64,000 nucleotides of DNA from an uncultured Pirellulaceae bacterium (GTDB lineage: Bacteria; Planctomycetota; Planctomycetia; Pirellulales; Pirellulaceae): NCBI GenBank assembly GCA_905480235.1, contig CAJQPP010000025.1, forward strand, positions 30,906-94,905, written 5' to 3'. This document shows positions 9,664-18,581 of the stretch, piece after piece. The notes under the pieces are model-generated. The model searched no databases, was not told where the DNA came from, and saw only the letters and a list, made by a program, of their open reading frames with translations. Both the position numbers and the translations under genes were made by a program. Every line of letters begins with the position of its first letter. Within the stretch, counting starts at the first letter, position 1.

Positions 9664-10487
9664 ATGCTTGAGTTCGAAATGATGCGAAAGTCAAGCCAAC
9701 AAAACTCGTGCGTCCGGTCGAAGCCATCCTGGTTCGAGTCGATTGGAATTAGTTCGAATCCTTCCGAACCAACCAATCTGACGGACACAAAATAATGGGT
9801 GAGGGATCCTTCCACGCCAAGTGGCAGACAGTCGGGTCCATCAGTCGCTTCACCCAATAAACCTAAAATGCGGGAATGTGAGGTAAGGCACGATTTATCA
9901 GTACTATCAAAACCGGCATGGTTGCGATAACTAGCATTTCGCTTTGCATGCCAGACGAAAACTAAAATTGGCAACAAGCGTCAGTCAGGTTTTGGCCTGT
10001 TCCGTTGCTCGTCTTTCCTTGACCAATTCCTCGGCGGCACAAAGCGTAACAAAAGATCGCGGCAAAAGCTCTAAAGAAGTTTAGAACTCGAAATGTTCCG
10101 AGAACAGAGGCGACAATTTTTATCGGCTAACAACATGACCACGAAGCATTCACTAGTCAAAGTTGATTTGTTTCAAACGAAGAATTCAATTCAAGTAACG
10201 GCGTATTGTGTGGAACTGAAAACGATTGTCAAGGAATCTGAATACAAAATTTCGGGAATCCTTGTTTTGTTTTTTTTGCATAAGTTTTTGATTTTTGTTG
10301 CGGGTAGATTTTGCTATCGATCGCGGCACGAAAGATACGCTGTCCCGCAAAAAGTTGCCGCTCCTTACACTTGACAATGCATGTGCCAGCGCGCTTGGGC
10401 ATTCTTTCCGTGTCTATTAACCGAGCCAGCGTTACCTATAATCTGCCCCAGATTCAATTGTCCCGTTATCCTATTTCGAATGCTGTC
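9664..10487. other. Long gene-free region, possible small RNA or peptide on the minus strand
   Basis: More than 800 bases between the terminator and def without a convincing protein gene. The terminator points to a minus-strand transcript made here. I compared the minus strand by eye with tmRNA, RNase P RNA and SRP RNA cores and found none. One short minus-strand frame (9985-10065, TTG start) ends in the coding-like AAEELVKERRATEQAKT, but it has no clear ribosome binding site. The plus strand from 10180 to 10310 is AT-rich and may carry the def promoter. Confidence 0.4.
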
Positions 10488-11069
10488 ATGTTGAAAATCA
10501 TCAACGTTCCCCACCCCACGCTTCGTCACGTTTCCAAGCCGATTCAACGAGTCGACAAAAAATTGAAAATGATGGTCGAAGAGATGTTTGAGTTGATGTA
10601 CGAGAGCAATGGAATTGGATTGGCGGCCAATCAAGTCGACTTGCCATTTCAATTGGTGGTGATCAATCCCACTGGTGAAAGGGACTCAAAAGAAGAACGG
10701 GTTTTGATTAACCCGATTGTGCAACTACCCAAAGGGAACAGTGAAGCGGAAGAGGGTTGCCTGAGCATTCCGGGTGTCTATGGAAAAGTGGTACGGCCGG
10801 CGGAAGTGCAGGTGATGGCTTATGACTTGTCGGGCAACAAAATGGATGAAGTCGTTGGTGGCACGTTGGCTCGTGTTATTCAGCATGAATTCGATCACTT
10901 GCAAGGCGTGTTGTTTCCCGATCGCATGACGGAGGCAGCGCGGCGGGCGATCGAAGGTGAGTTGGCGGCCTTCACACTGGAGTTCGAAGCCATGCGGAAA
11001 CAGGATGATGGCTTGACCGAGGTGAATATTAAAAAACGCCTCGCCGCTTTAGAAGCTGAGTACTGTTAA
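10488..11069 (+). CDS. def: Peptide deformylase
   Basis: 193 residues, slightly longer than E. coli Def (169). All three motifs are present: GIGLAANQ (42-49), EGCLS with metal ligand Cys91, and QHEFDHL with ligands His133 and His137 and catalytic Glu134. It removes the formyl group from nascent proteins. The ATG at 10488 was chosen because MLKIINVPHPTLR is the standard N-terminus; the frame is open further upstream, but that part has no family similarity. fmt, the enzyme that adds the formyl group, follows 48 bases later. Confidence 0.95.
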   Translation: MLKIINVPHPTLRHVSKPIQRVDKKLKMMVEEMFELMYESNGIGLAANQVDLPFQLVVINPTGERDSKEERVLINPIVQLPKGNSEAEEGCLSIPGVYGKVVRPAEVQVMAYDLSGNKMDEVVGGTLARVIQHEFDHLQGVLFPDRMTEAARRAIEGELAAFTLEFEAMRKQDDGLTEVNIKKRLAALEAEYC

Positions 11070-11117
11070 CACTTTCTTGGCTAGGTGGTTGCAGTAAGGT
11101 ACGAGGGAAAGGTAGAC

Positions 11118-12098
11118 ATGGCGTTGAAAATCATAGTGATGGGGACAGGGCCGTTTGCCGTACCCACGCTAGACTGGCTGGCCCGCAGCGAACACGAACT
11201 TTGCTTGTTAGTCACACGGCCCATTGAGGATGCGGGAAAGCGGCGGAAAACGGCTGCCAATCCCGTTCGCGACTATGCCGAAGGATTAAGTGATGTGGGC
11301 GTATTTGCGCCGGCGAACATCAATACGCCCGAGGCCATTTCGCATCTGACGGCTTGCCACGCAGATCTTCTATTCGTGTGTGACTATGGGCAGATTTTGA
11401 GTCGAGGCTGTCTCGCCTCCACACGCCTCGGTGGAATTAATTTGCATGGCTCGCTGTTACCCAAATACCGGGGTGCCGCTCCCATCAACTGGGCGGTCTA
11501 TCATGGGGAAACGACGCTTGGCGTGACCGTCATTCACATGACACCCAAATTGGATGGCGGGCCCGAGCTGGCCAAGAAATCGCTTTCAGCCGGTCCGTTG
11601 GAAACCGCGGAACAACTGGAACCGCGGTTGGCGGAACTGGGTGTGGCGGCGGTTCAGGAGTCACTGACTCAGTTGCAGGATTGGGATGGCGTTTCCGAGA
11701 TGGGTCAACTTCAGGACCCTAGCGGTGTCACCCAAGCGCCTCGCCTGAAAAAGCAGCAAGGTAACCTGGACTGGCGTCGCTCAGCGAGGCAACTGCTAAA
11801 TCAAGTTCGCGCCTTTCAGCCGTGGCCAGGCAGTTTTACCCATTGGTTGCCCACCGACGGTTCACCGCTGCGATTAATCTTGCATCGCGTCTCGGTGGCC
11901 GAGACGGAGGCAGATGGAGTGCCGGCCGGCACGGTGGTGGATGTGGATAATTCCGCCATTATCGTCTCCACGGGTGAGGGTTGTTTGGCAATTCACGAAT
12001 TACAACCGGCCGGCAAGAAGAAAATGCAGGTGGCTCAGTTTCTTCGTGGGAAAAAGGTGACGACGGGCGATTTGTTGGGGCCCCCAGAGCCCAAATAA
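11118..12098 (+). CDS. fmt: Methionyl-tRNA formyltransferase
   Basis: 326 residues, near the E. coli length of 315. Catalytic residues are Asn108 and His110 in NLHGSLLPKYRGAAP and Asp146 in TPKLDGG; the C-terminal tRNA-binding domain begins near 210. It formylates initiator Met-tRNA using 10-formyl-tetrahydrofolate. The ATG at 11118 is preceded by AGGGAAAGG and gives the standard start MALKIIVMGTGPFAVPTL. It forms an operon with def. Confidence 0.95.
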   Translation: MALKIIVMGTGPFAVPTLDWLARSEHELCLLVTRPIEDAGKRRKTAANPVRDYAEGLSDVGVFAPANINTPEAISHLTACHADLLFVCDYGQILSRGCLASTRLGGINLHGSLLPKYRGAAPINWAVYHGETTLGVTVIHMTPKLDGGPELAKKSLSAGPLETAEQLEPRLAELGVAAVQESLTQLQDWDGVSEMGQLQDPSGVTQAPRLKKQQGNLDWRRSARQLLNQVRAFQPWPGSFTHWLPTDGSPLRLILHRVSVAETEADGVPAGTVVDVDNSAIIVSTGEGCLAIHELQPAGKKKMQVAQFLRGKKVTTGDLLGPPEPK

Positions 12099-12177
12099 AT
12101 CGGTTTCTCGATAACGTCGGTCACCGGATGGGTTATCATACGCCGTCCCATCAACTTAGCCTTTTGAGAGAAATGAA

Positions 12178-13743
12178 ATGCGTAGAATTTTATTGCTCGG
12201 CTTGTTGGTCGCACTGACCGGCTGCGGCGAGCAACAACCTGAGAAAAAGAAAGAGGCAGACAAGCCTGGCAAAAAAACCAGTCAGGTCACGCCCCCCGAA
12301 ACCAAAACAGAACCTCAGACCGCTGCCAAACCCGCTGTCACGCCGCAAGTCAAATCGGAAGTAGCGGCAAACGATAAGGCGGCCAGTGAAAAAGCAGCCA
12401 CCGAAAAAGCGGCCACCGAAAAAGTGGCCAGTGAAAAAGCAGCCTCCGAAAAAGCCATCGCTGCGGCTCCCGTGAAGCAAGAAGACGCCGAGCAGGAAAA
12501 AGAGCAAGCGGCTCAGGAACCCGAGGAGGAAAAAGCGTCTAACGTCGCCGGCATCATGAAAAGTTTTGCGGATGACCGAAAAGCTTTCATGACCAAGTAT
12601 CGCGCGGCGAAGCCTGCAGACCGTCAAGCCTTAGTCGATAATGAATTGCCCAAACCGCAATCTTATGCAGAGGCCATGTTGCCGTTGGTAAACGCCGACC
12701 CTGCAAGTGATGAAACGCGCACCGCATTAATGTGGATGCTCAGTCAGTCGGAAGGTGAGCCCAAAGAAACAGCGGCCAAATTGTTGGTGGCTCACCATAT
12801 GGATTCCGAGGACCTGGCAGGCGGGCTCTTCGGTTTGACACGCCAACCTCCAACCGCCGCAGTCCAAACGATGCTGGATGACATCATTGCTAATGCTTCC
12901 GAAGAACAGCGTCGGCTGAAAGGAATTGCCTCCTTTGCAAAGGTCATGCAATTTTATAACGGTCAACGAACCTACGATTTCCTCAAGGGAAAAGTTGACT
13001 CGGCTGAAAAAGATGGCAGCGATGAAGCGACACTGGCAAAAGCGCAAGCGGACTTGGACGATTTCATGAATCAACTGTCGCTCGCGGGACAGGCTTTCTA
13101 CCGTACCGGTAAGATGGCAGATGGTCTCGAACTGCCCGACCAACTCGAAGCGGTCAGTGATAAATTTGGAGACGTTGTTTTAATGGAACGCGGACCCCAG
13201 AAGATGCTGATTGGCGACGAAGCCAAAGGTACCATCTTCGAAATGAGGTATCTGGCAATTGGGAAAACAGCTCCCGATATTAGCGGCGAAGATCTCGATG
13301 GAGAAGAATTCAAATTAAGTGACTATCGAGGCAAGGTCGTGGTGTTGGACTTTTGGGGCGATTGGTGAGGCCCCTGCCGGGCTATGTACCCTCACGAGCG
13401 GTCGCTCGTAAAACAATTGGCAGGAAAACCTTTTGCACTTCTCGGCGTCAACAGCGATAAAGATCGCGAAAAAATCCGCGAAACGGTCAAGGAAAAGAAT
13501 ATTACTTGGCGTAGTTTCTGGAACGGGCCGCAAGGCACTCGCGGACCCATTTCCACAGAATGGAACGTATCCGGTTGGCCAACCATCTACGTGATGGACG
13601 CGGAAGGCGTCATTCGTTACCGCAACGTGCGCGGGGATGCCATGGATCGTGCTTTGGAGACCCTGTTAGCGGAATTGGGTCATGAAGTGGCCATCCAGCA
13701 TGGAGACGAAGAAGAGCAAGGCGAAACCGCAGGCGGTCAGTAA
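12178..13743 (+). CDS. Putative selenoprotein: lipoprotein with TlpA/thioredoxin-like domain, UGA at the redox site
   Basis: Read through an in-frame TGA at 13366-13368, this is one 521-residue protein. It starts with a lipoprotein signal (LLVALTGC, Cys16), then a charged linker of KAASE-type repeats (about 67-91), an alpha-helical region (about 120-350) and a TlpA/thioredoxin domain from about 360 (KTAPDISGEDLDGE..LSDYRGKVVVLDFWGDW). The UGA is codon 397 and falls in WxGPC, where thioredoxins have the first cysteine of CxxC, giving Sec397-Gly-Pro-Cys400. The frame stays open after it with normal domain sequence (FALLGVNSDKD, VSGWPTIYVMDAEGVIRY). A SECIS-like hairpin follows. Expected to be a membrane-anchored thiol oxidoreductase. 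The alternative is a pseudogene made by one TGC/TGT to TGA change; conservation of the rest of the frame argues against it. Confidence 0.8.
12376..12450 (+). repeat. 15-base tandem repeat (five copies) in the selenoprotein linker
   Basis: Five adjacent 15-base units (AARGCRGCCASYGAA-like) encode KAASE, KAATE, KAATE, KVASE, KAASE. They form a charged, probably helical or extended spacer between the lipid anchor and the folded domains. Such a repeat can change copy number by slippage. Confidence 0.85.
13373..13424 (+). promoter_or_regulatory. Candidate SECIS element directing Sec insertion at UGA 13366-13368
   Basis: Starting 4 bases after the UGA, 13373-13380 (CCTGCCGG) pairs with 13417-13424 (TTGGCAGG; six Watson-Crick plus two G-U pairs). 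An inner perfect stem, ACGAGC (13394-13399) with GCTCGT (13404-13409), closes a GGTC loop at 13400-13403. The E. coli fdhF SECIS also has a GGUC apical loop. The loop begins 31 bases after the UGA, inside the spacing range I recall for bacterial SECIS elements. SelB would bind it. Not tested by folding software. Confidence 0.7.
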
Positions 13744-13770
13744 GACGCCGCGTTGAGCCATTAAAACAAA

Positions 13771-13810
13771 GCGAGCCCGAATGTGAATCTCACGTTTGGG
13801 CTCGCTTTAT
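13771..13810. terminator. Bidirectional terminator between convergent genes
   Basis: A 16-base-pair stem (GCGAGCCC... with ...GGGCTCGC, two G-U pairs, short loop) is flanked by AAAACAAA on the left and TTTAT on the right. It can stop the selenoprotein transcript on the plus strand and the hypothetical gene ending at 13850 on the minus strand. Confidence 0.8.
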
Positions 13811-13849
13811 AGAGTGATAAGGCTTTTTCGGGTGATAGGTTATGACGAA

Positions 13850-14587
13850 TTACGTGTCTTTATTTTTCTTTTTCGCGGGCTTGTCGGCCTCGGGCGACAC
13901 CGGATCTTTGACATCGACGGGCGGTTCTGGTGGCTCGGTCGGTAATTGACCTTCCTGACCTTCGGTGACTAAGGGCTCGATCTGCACGGATTCGACATCC
14001 AGAGCCGCGTCGATCCGGATTTCAGGCATTAAGATCGCGTCCCCAAAACGACCTCGGAAAATGCGTATATCTTTGTTACCGCCAGCGTATTTCAGGAAGG
14101 CTTTGTAAGCCTCCGGGTGTTGGACCTTGAGTGCGTCAACCGAAGCTGCTTCGATTTTTTGCGTGATGCCGATGGTCACCTCAACCGCCTCAGCACCTTC
14201 GGTGGTAGCAGGGAAATCTTTGGCCGACATGTATAGATCGGGGTGCTTTTCCATCAGTAAGTCCATGTCGTCAGGTCCGTACTGCCGCGTCAACCTCATG
14301 AGAATACCCCCGCCGGCAGATTCTTCGATGTAGGTTTTCAGCCCGTTCTCCTCGGCACGTATTTTCTTAATGCCATCTTCCATCGTCACTTGGACCGCGA
14401 CGCTGTTACCTGTCGAAAACATGGTGGTATCCATGATAACGCCTATGCCGGAATTCACGCCGCCCGTTTGGACCGGCGGGATAAGCCGCTGAGCGGTAAT
14501 CTCCGGCGCGACAAAAAAACCTGTCAATACGATCAAGCACAAGCCGATAGGGTATCGGAACCACGCAGGCGAAAGAGCATATTTCAT
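13850..14587 (-). CDS. Secreted hypothetical protein with proline-rich C-terminus
   Basis: 245 residues from the ATG at 14587, chosen because it begins a clear signal peptide (KYALSPAWFRYPIGLCLIVLTGFFVAPEITAQ region) and has GGAAGC upstream; the frame stays open 63 bases further. The mature part is acidic, without recognised domains. It ends in a low-complexity tail rich in Pro, Glu, Asp and Lys (PPEPPVDVKDPVSPE, then KKKNKD). Likely periplasmic. The function is unknown. Confidence 0.75.
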   Translation of the reverse strand: MKYALSPAWFRYPIGLCLIVLTGFFVAPEITAQRLIPPVQTGGVNSGIGVIMDTTMFSTGNSVAVQVTMEDGIKKIRAEENGLKTYIEESAGGGILMRLTRQYGPDDMDLLMEKHPDLYMSAKDFPATTEGAEAVEVTIGITQKIEAASVDALKVQHPEAYKAFLKYAGGNKDIRIFRGRFGDAILMPEIRIDAALDVESVQIEPLVTEGQEGQLPTEPPEPPVDVKDPVSPEADKPAKKKNKDT

Positions 14588-14767
14588 GACCGAGCTTCCA
14601 ATTAGGAGTTCAAAAAGGGTTTCACCGATTTTTGGTCTTTCAAGATCCACGAGTCAGAATGATACTCATTTGCTCGTAGAAAAGCATCTCGAATCGTGAG
14701 CTGTTTGGCGAACCAGAATCCCGATCTATCCTCTATCATTCTCCAAGCACGCCTTGGTTCAACCATT

Positions 14768-16558
14768 ATGCCATTAGTTACGATCAAGGACCTGAGCATT
14801 CGTTTCCGCGGCCCCTTGTTGCTGGACGAGGTTTCCTGCCATTTAGATGCTGGCCAGCGGATTGGACTGTTGGGCCGCAACGGTGCTGGCAAAACGACGC
14901 TGTTACGCATGATTGCCGGCAACGTCGAGCCGGATAGCGGTCACATCGTGATCGAATCGGGAAAGCGCGTCGCATTCCTGCAGCAGGATGTGCCTCCGGC
15001 CGTCGATCGTAATATTCGCCAGATTGTTCAAGAAGGCTTGCGCGAGAATGGCGACATGCTAGGTGGCAATCAAGCTGACCCAGTTGAGCGGATCCTTTCC
15101 ATTATGAAACTAGCGGCGGAGGATTCGTTTGGTAGTCTTTCATCCGGCATGAAGCGGCGTGTCCTGTTAGCCAAAGCGCTGGTGTGCCAACCTGATTTGC
15201 TGTTGCTCGATGAGCCGACCAACCATTTAGATATTCAAGCGATTGACTGGTTAGAGTCTTTCTTGAAAAAATTTGGCGGCACTCTGATGTTCGTAACACA
15301 CGATCGCATGTTTCTCCGACGAATGGCCAATCGTATTCTGGAAATCGATCGTGGCCGTCTGTTTGATTGGTCCTGTGACTATGACACATTCTTGCGACGC
15401 AAGGCAGAGACTCTGGCAGCGGAAGAAAAAGAAAACGCTCTGTTTGACAAAAAACTTGCGGAGGAGGAAGTCTGGATTCGGCAGGGGATAAAAGCGCGTC
15501 GTACCCGTAACGAAGGCCGTGTTCGCGCCTTGGAAAAAATGCGCGATGAACGCAGCAACCGCCGCTCTCAAGTTGGCAAGTCCCAAATGCAGATTCACAC
15601 GGGGCAACGCAGTGGGCAATTGGTGGCTGAAGTAGAGGATGTTTCGTTTGCCTATCCGGACGGCAATTCGATTTTAGAAAACTTCTCCACCGATATTATG
15701 CGGGGGGACAAGCTGGGGATAATCGGTCCCAATGGCGCCGGTAAGTCCACTCTGTTGAAAATATTGCTGGGGCAATTGCAACCGCAAACGGGAAGCGTAC
15801 GACAAGGCGCTAATCTGCAGATTGCATACTTTGATCAACTGCGAGAACAATTAGACGAAGAGCAAACCGTAGAAGAAAACGTAGGCGATGGTAGCGACGC
15901 GATGGTGATCAATGGCGCCCGAAAACATATTTACGGCTACCTACAAGATTTTCTCTTTTCTCCGGAACGATCACGGACCCAAATTAAATTTCTCTCCGGC
16001 GGTGAGCGGAACCGTATTCTCTTGGCGAAACTTTTTGCCAAGCCCGCTAATGTCATCGTCTTGGATGAACCGACCAACGACCTCGATTCTGAAACACTGG
16101 AAATGCTGGAATCAAAATTAGTGGAGTTTGAAGGGACCATTTTGGTGGTAAGTCATGACCGCGAATTTTTGAATAACGTGGTCGGCAGTGCGATTGTATT
16201 TGAAAAGGGTAATGTGAAAGAATATGTAGGTGGTTACGATGCCTGGGTACGGCAAAGCCAGTCACCCAAGGGTGAAACCGAGGGCAAGCCGGGAGCAAAA
16301 AAAACCAAACCCAAAGCGAAGACTACGGGGCCACGGAAGCTCAAATATGCTGAAAAGCAGGAATTGGAAAAACTTCCGCAGCAGATAGAAACGCTGGAGA
16401 CGCAAATCGGCGAATTTCATGGGGTGTTGGCCGACCCCGCTTTTTACCAGCAAGATTCGAAAAAAATCGCCGACCAGCAGGCACAGCTAAAATCACTGGA
16501 AGACGCCCTGAAAAATGCCTACGATCGTTGGGAAGAGCTGGAATTATTAAATCTCTAG
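14768..16558 (+). CDS. uup: ABC-F family ATPase, Uup type
   Basis: 596 residues with two ABC ATPase domains in one chain and no membrane segments. Walker A motifs are GRNGAGKTT (Lys42) and GPNGAGKST (Lys326); signature motifs are FGSLSSGMKRR and IKFLSGGERNR; both Walker B regions read LLLDEPTNHLD and VLDEPTNDLD. A lysine-rich linker and C-terminal coiled coil (about 530-596) are typical of Uup rather than EttA. ABC-F proteins act on ribosomes; Uup also affects precise excision of transposons in E. coli. The ATG at 14768 was preferred over an upstream start at 14696, because MPLVTIKDLSIRF is the family N-terminus. Confidence 0.88.
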   Translation: MPLVTIKDLSIRFRGPLLLDEVSCHLDAGQRIGLLGRNGAGKTTLLRMIAGNVEPDSGHIVIESGKRVAFLQQDVPPAVDRNIRQIVQEGLRENGDMLGGNQADPVERILSIMKLAAEDSFGSLSSGMKRRVLLAKALVCQPDLLLLDEPTNHLDIQAIDWLESFLKKFGGTLMFVTHDRMFLRRMANRILEIDRGRLFDWSCDYDTFLRRKAETLAAEEKENALFDKKLAEEEVWIRQGIKARRTRNEGRVRALEKMRDERSNRRSQVGKSQMQIHTGQRSGQLVAEVEDVSFAYPDGNSILENFSTDIMRGDKLGIIGPNGAGKSTLLKILLGQLQPQTGSVRQGANLQIAYFDQLREQLDEEQTVEENVGDGSDAMVINGARKHIYGYLQDFLFSPERSRTQIKFLSGGERNRILLAKLFAKPANVIVLDEPTNDLDSETLEMLESKLVEFEGTILVVSHDREFLNNVVGSAIVFEKGNVKEYVGGYDAWVRQSQSPKGETEGKPGAKKTKPKAKTTGPRKLKYAEKQELEKLPQQIETLETQIGEFHGVLADPAFYQQDSKKIADQQAQLKSLEDALKNAYDRWEELELLNL

Positions 16559-16693
16559 CGACCCCCGTGGGATCGACCGCCCCTCGGATTACCGCGTCTC
16601 GTTGTACTTTGCCATTATCTCGTTTCCACAAATGACCTGCCTCGTGATAAACTAAACCGCGTTGCTGTTGATCTTCATCGGAGAAAAAGAACT

Positions 16694-18127
16694 TTGTCCT
16701 CATCCCCTTCCAAGCTGTTATACATTGAAACCGTTGGCTGTCAGATGAATATGCTCGACAGCGAGATGGTCGTTGCCAGTTTGCGGGGCGATGGCTACAG
16801 CGTTACGGATACTCCGGAGGATGCAGACACCATCCTTTTCAACACTTGCAGCATTCGCGAACAAGCCGAGAACAAAACTTACAGTGCCTTGGGTCGCATG
16901 CGGCAACTCAAGGAAGACCATCCCAAAAAAGTGATCGGTGTGATGGGATGCATGGCGCAAAAGGATCAAGGCTTGATTTTTAAACGAGCCCCCTTTGTGG
17001 ATATCGTTGTCGGCCCTGGGCAACTACAGCAAATTCCCGATTTGATTCGAACGGCCCAATCTCAAGGTGGTCAACACACGGCGGTCAGTTTGGGCCGCAC
17101 CGATGGCAAGGTGGAACAAGTTAAGCGCAGCCATGAGACGTTTGATCCCCTCCGTGATCCTGAAATGCGACCCACCCCGTTTCAGGCCTTTTTGCGAATT
17201 CAAATTGGGTGCGATAAATTCTGCACGTATTGTGTGGTCCCCATGACGCGGGGACCGGAGCAAGGAAGGCCCCCGCAACAAATTTTTGAGGAAGCTAAAA
17301 TTCTCGCAGGCCAGGGTGCCAAAGAAATTACATTGCTGGGTCAAACCGTTAACAGTTACCGCTTTCGCGATGGTGATTCCCACACCTCTTTCGCAGAATT
17401 ATTGCACCTACTGCATGACGTTGACGGCATCGAGCGGATTAAATTTGTCACGAATTATCCCAAAGATATGACCGTGGAAGTGTTGCAGGCCGTGCGTGAT
17501 TTGCGAAAAGTTTCGCCCTACCTGCATGTGCCGCTGCAAAGCGGAAGTGATTCAGTGCTCAAGCGAATGAAACGGGGTTACACCGTCGGCGATTATCGCG
17601 ACATGATGGGGCGGATCCGCGAACACCTGCCCGGCGCCGCTATTTCCAGCGACTTCATCGTCGGTTTTTGCGGCGAGACCGAAGAAGAGTTCCAGGAAAC
17701 CATCAAACTGACAAAAGAGTGCCGCTTCAAAAACAGCTTCATCTTTAAGTACTCCGAAAGGACCGGTACCAAGTCCCAAAAACTGATGCTTGACGATGTC
17801 CCTTACCCTACCAAGCAGAGAAGAAATAACGAACTGTTGGCCGTCCAGAACCAAATTAGTCTGGAAGACAACCAGCAATTTGTCGGAGCCCCCATTGAGG
17901 TGCTCGTGGAGGGGCAGAGCAAAAAATCGGTGAAAGACAATGAGTCGGGCGAGATTGTACAGCTAACCGGTCGCACGCATTGCGACCGGATCGTAGTCTT
18001 CCAGGGTAACCAACGATTGGTGGGTCAAATCATACCCATTGGCATTTACGAAGCCACAGCCTTCACGCTCCTCGGCACGGTGGTCACGTCAGAAAGCCGC
18101 CCACAAGTTGTCCAGCTGTCGCTGTAA
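16694..18127 (+). CDS. miaB: tRNA-2-methylthio-N6-dimethylallyladenosine synthase
   Basis: 477 residues. The N-terminal UPF0004 domain holds Cys16, Cys52 and Cys86 for the auxiliary [4Fe-4S] cluster (ETVGCQMN, NTCSIR, GCMAQ). The radical SAM cysteines are C173-x3-C177-x2-C180 in GCDKFCTYC. A TRAM domain is at the C-terminus. It methylthiolates i6A37 in tRNAs reading UNN codons. The start must be upstream of Cys16; the TTG at 16694 with GGAGAAAAAG ahead of it is the best candidate, an uncommon start codon that may keep expression low. Confidence 0.93.
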   Translation: MSSSPSKLLYIETVGCQMNMLDSEMVVASLRGDGYSVTDTPEDADTILFNTCSIREQAENKTYSALGRMRQLKEDHPKKVIGVMGCMAQKDQGLIFKRAPFVDIVVGPGQLQQIPDLIRTAQSQGGQHTAVSLGRTDGKVEQVKRSHETFDPLRDPEMRPTPFQAFLRIQIGCDKFCTYCVVPMTRGPEQGRPPQQIFEEAKILAGQGAKEITLLGQTVNSYRFRDGDSHTSFAELLHLLHDVDGIERIKFVTNYPKDMTVEVLQAVRDLRKVSPYLHVPLQSGSDSVLKRMKRGYTVGDYRDMMGRIREHLPGAAISSDFIVGFCGETEEEFQETIKLTKECRFKNSFIFKYSERTGTKSQKLMLDDVPYPTKQRRNNELLAVQNQISLEDNQQFVGAPIEVLVEGQSKKSVKDNESGEIVQLTGRTHCDRIVVFQGNQRLVGQIIPIGIYEATAFTLLGTVVTSESRPQVVQLSL

Positions 18128-18237
18128 ACATGGCGGCGGTTTCACAATAATAGGTGCACAGGCTGGAGGCGGTTTGCCAGGCTCTGCGGTTTTCGCGCTC
18201 GTTGCCGCACGCACGGTGCGGCTTCTTTCTAGCGACC

Positions 18238-18402
18238 TCAGCTGTAGCCGCTGGCCGGAGCACCGCTGTTACAACCCGGCGCACCAGCAGCAGGCGGACC
18301 AGAAAGCGGATTATAAAGACTGTTTCCCGCGCAGCCGGCAAACGTCAGGGTTGCGGCAATGACCATCAGTCCAAAGATTTGGCGTAGCTTTTGCTTGGTC
18401 AT
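18238..18402 (-). CDS. Small lipoprotein
   Basis: 54 residues: positive N-terminus (MTKQKLRQ), hydrophobic core (IFGLMVIAATLTF) and lipobox AGC with Cys about 23, then a short Gly/Pro/Ala/Ser-rich tail. The ATG at 18402 has GGAAG 6 bases upstream; the longer open frame before it is Lys/Pro-rich and unlikely. Probably a membrane-anchored peptide of unknown function. It runs convergent with miaB. Confidence 0.6.
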   Translation of the reverse strand: MTKQKLRQIFGLMVIAATLTFAGCAGNSLYNPLSGPPAAGAPGCNSGAPASGYS

Positions 18403-18581
18403 AATCTTCCTTTTCAAAATTTTTCGAGGGGGGCTTTTTTGGGGTTTTGGCTGGCGAACGCGCATAACGTATCCGCACGCATTTACCTATCGACTGAATA
18501 CGCCGCGAAAGTATGTTAAAGTTCTAAGCGACAGCAAAATTTGATCAGGTCATCCAACATTCGCGGAAGTACAGGTAATCG

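Noticed and set aside
9591..9977. 128-codon minus-strand frame over the terminator
   Set aside because: It runs through the strong hairpin at 9636-9663, overlaps the folK start, and shows no protein-like features.
10093..10374. 93-codon plus-strand frame before def
   Set aside because: AT-rich, poor codon pattern, no ribosome binding site; more likely promoter region.
12190..12627. 145-codon minus-strand frame rich in Phe, Gly and Arg
   Set aside because: It is the antisense of the repeat linker in the selenoprotein gene; low complexity explains its openness.
13366..13368. TGA interpreted as an ordinary stop, giving a 396-residue protein and a separate 119-residue protein
   Set aside because: The first product would end inside the redox motif and the second would start in the middle of the same thioredoxin fold without a ribosome binding site; the SECIS-like hairpin offers a better explanation. 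A pseudogene remains the main alternative.
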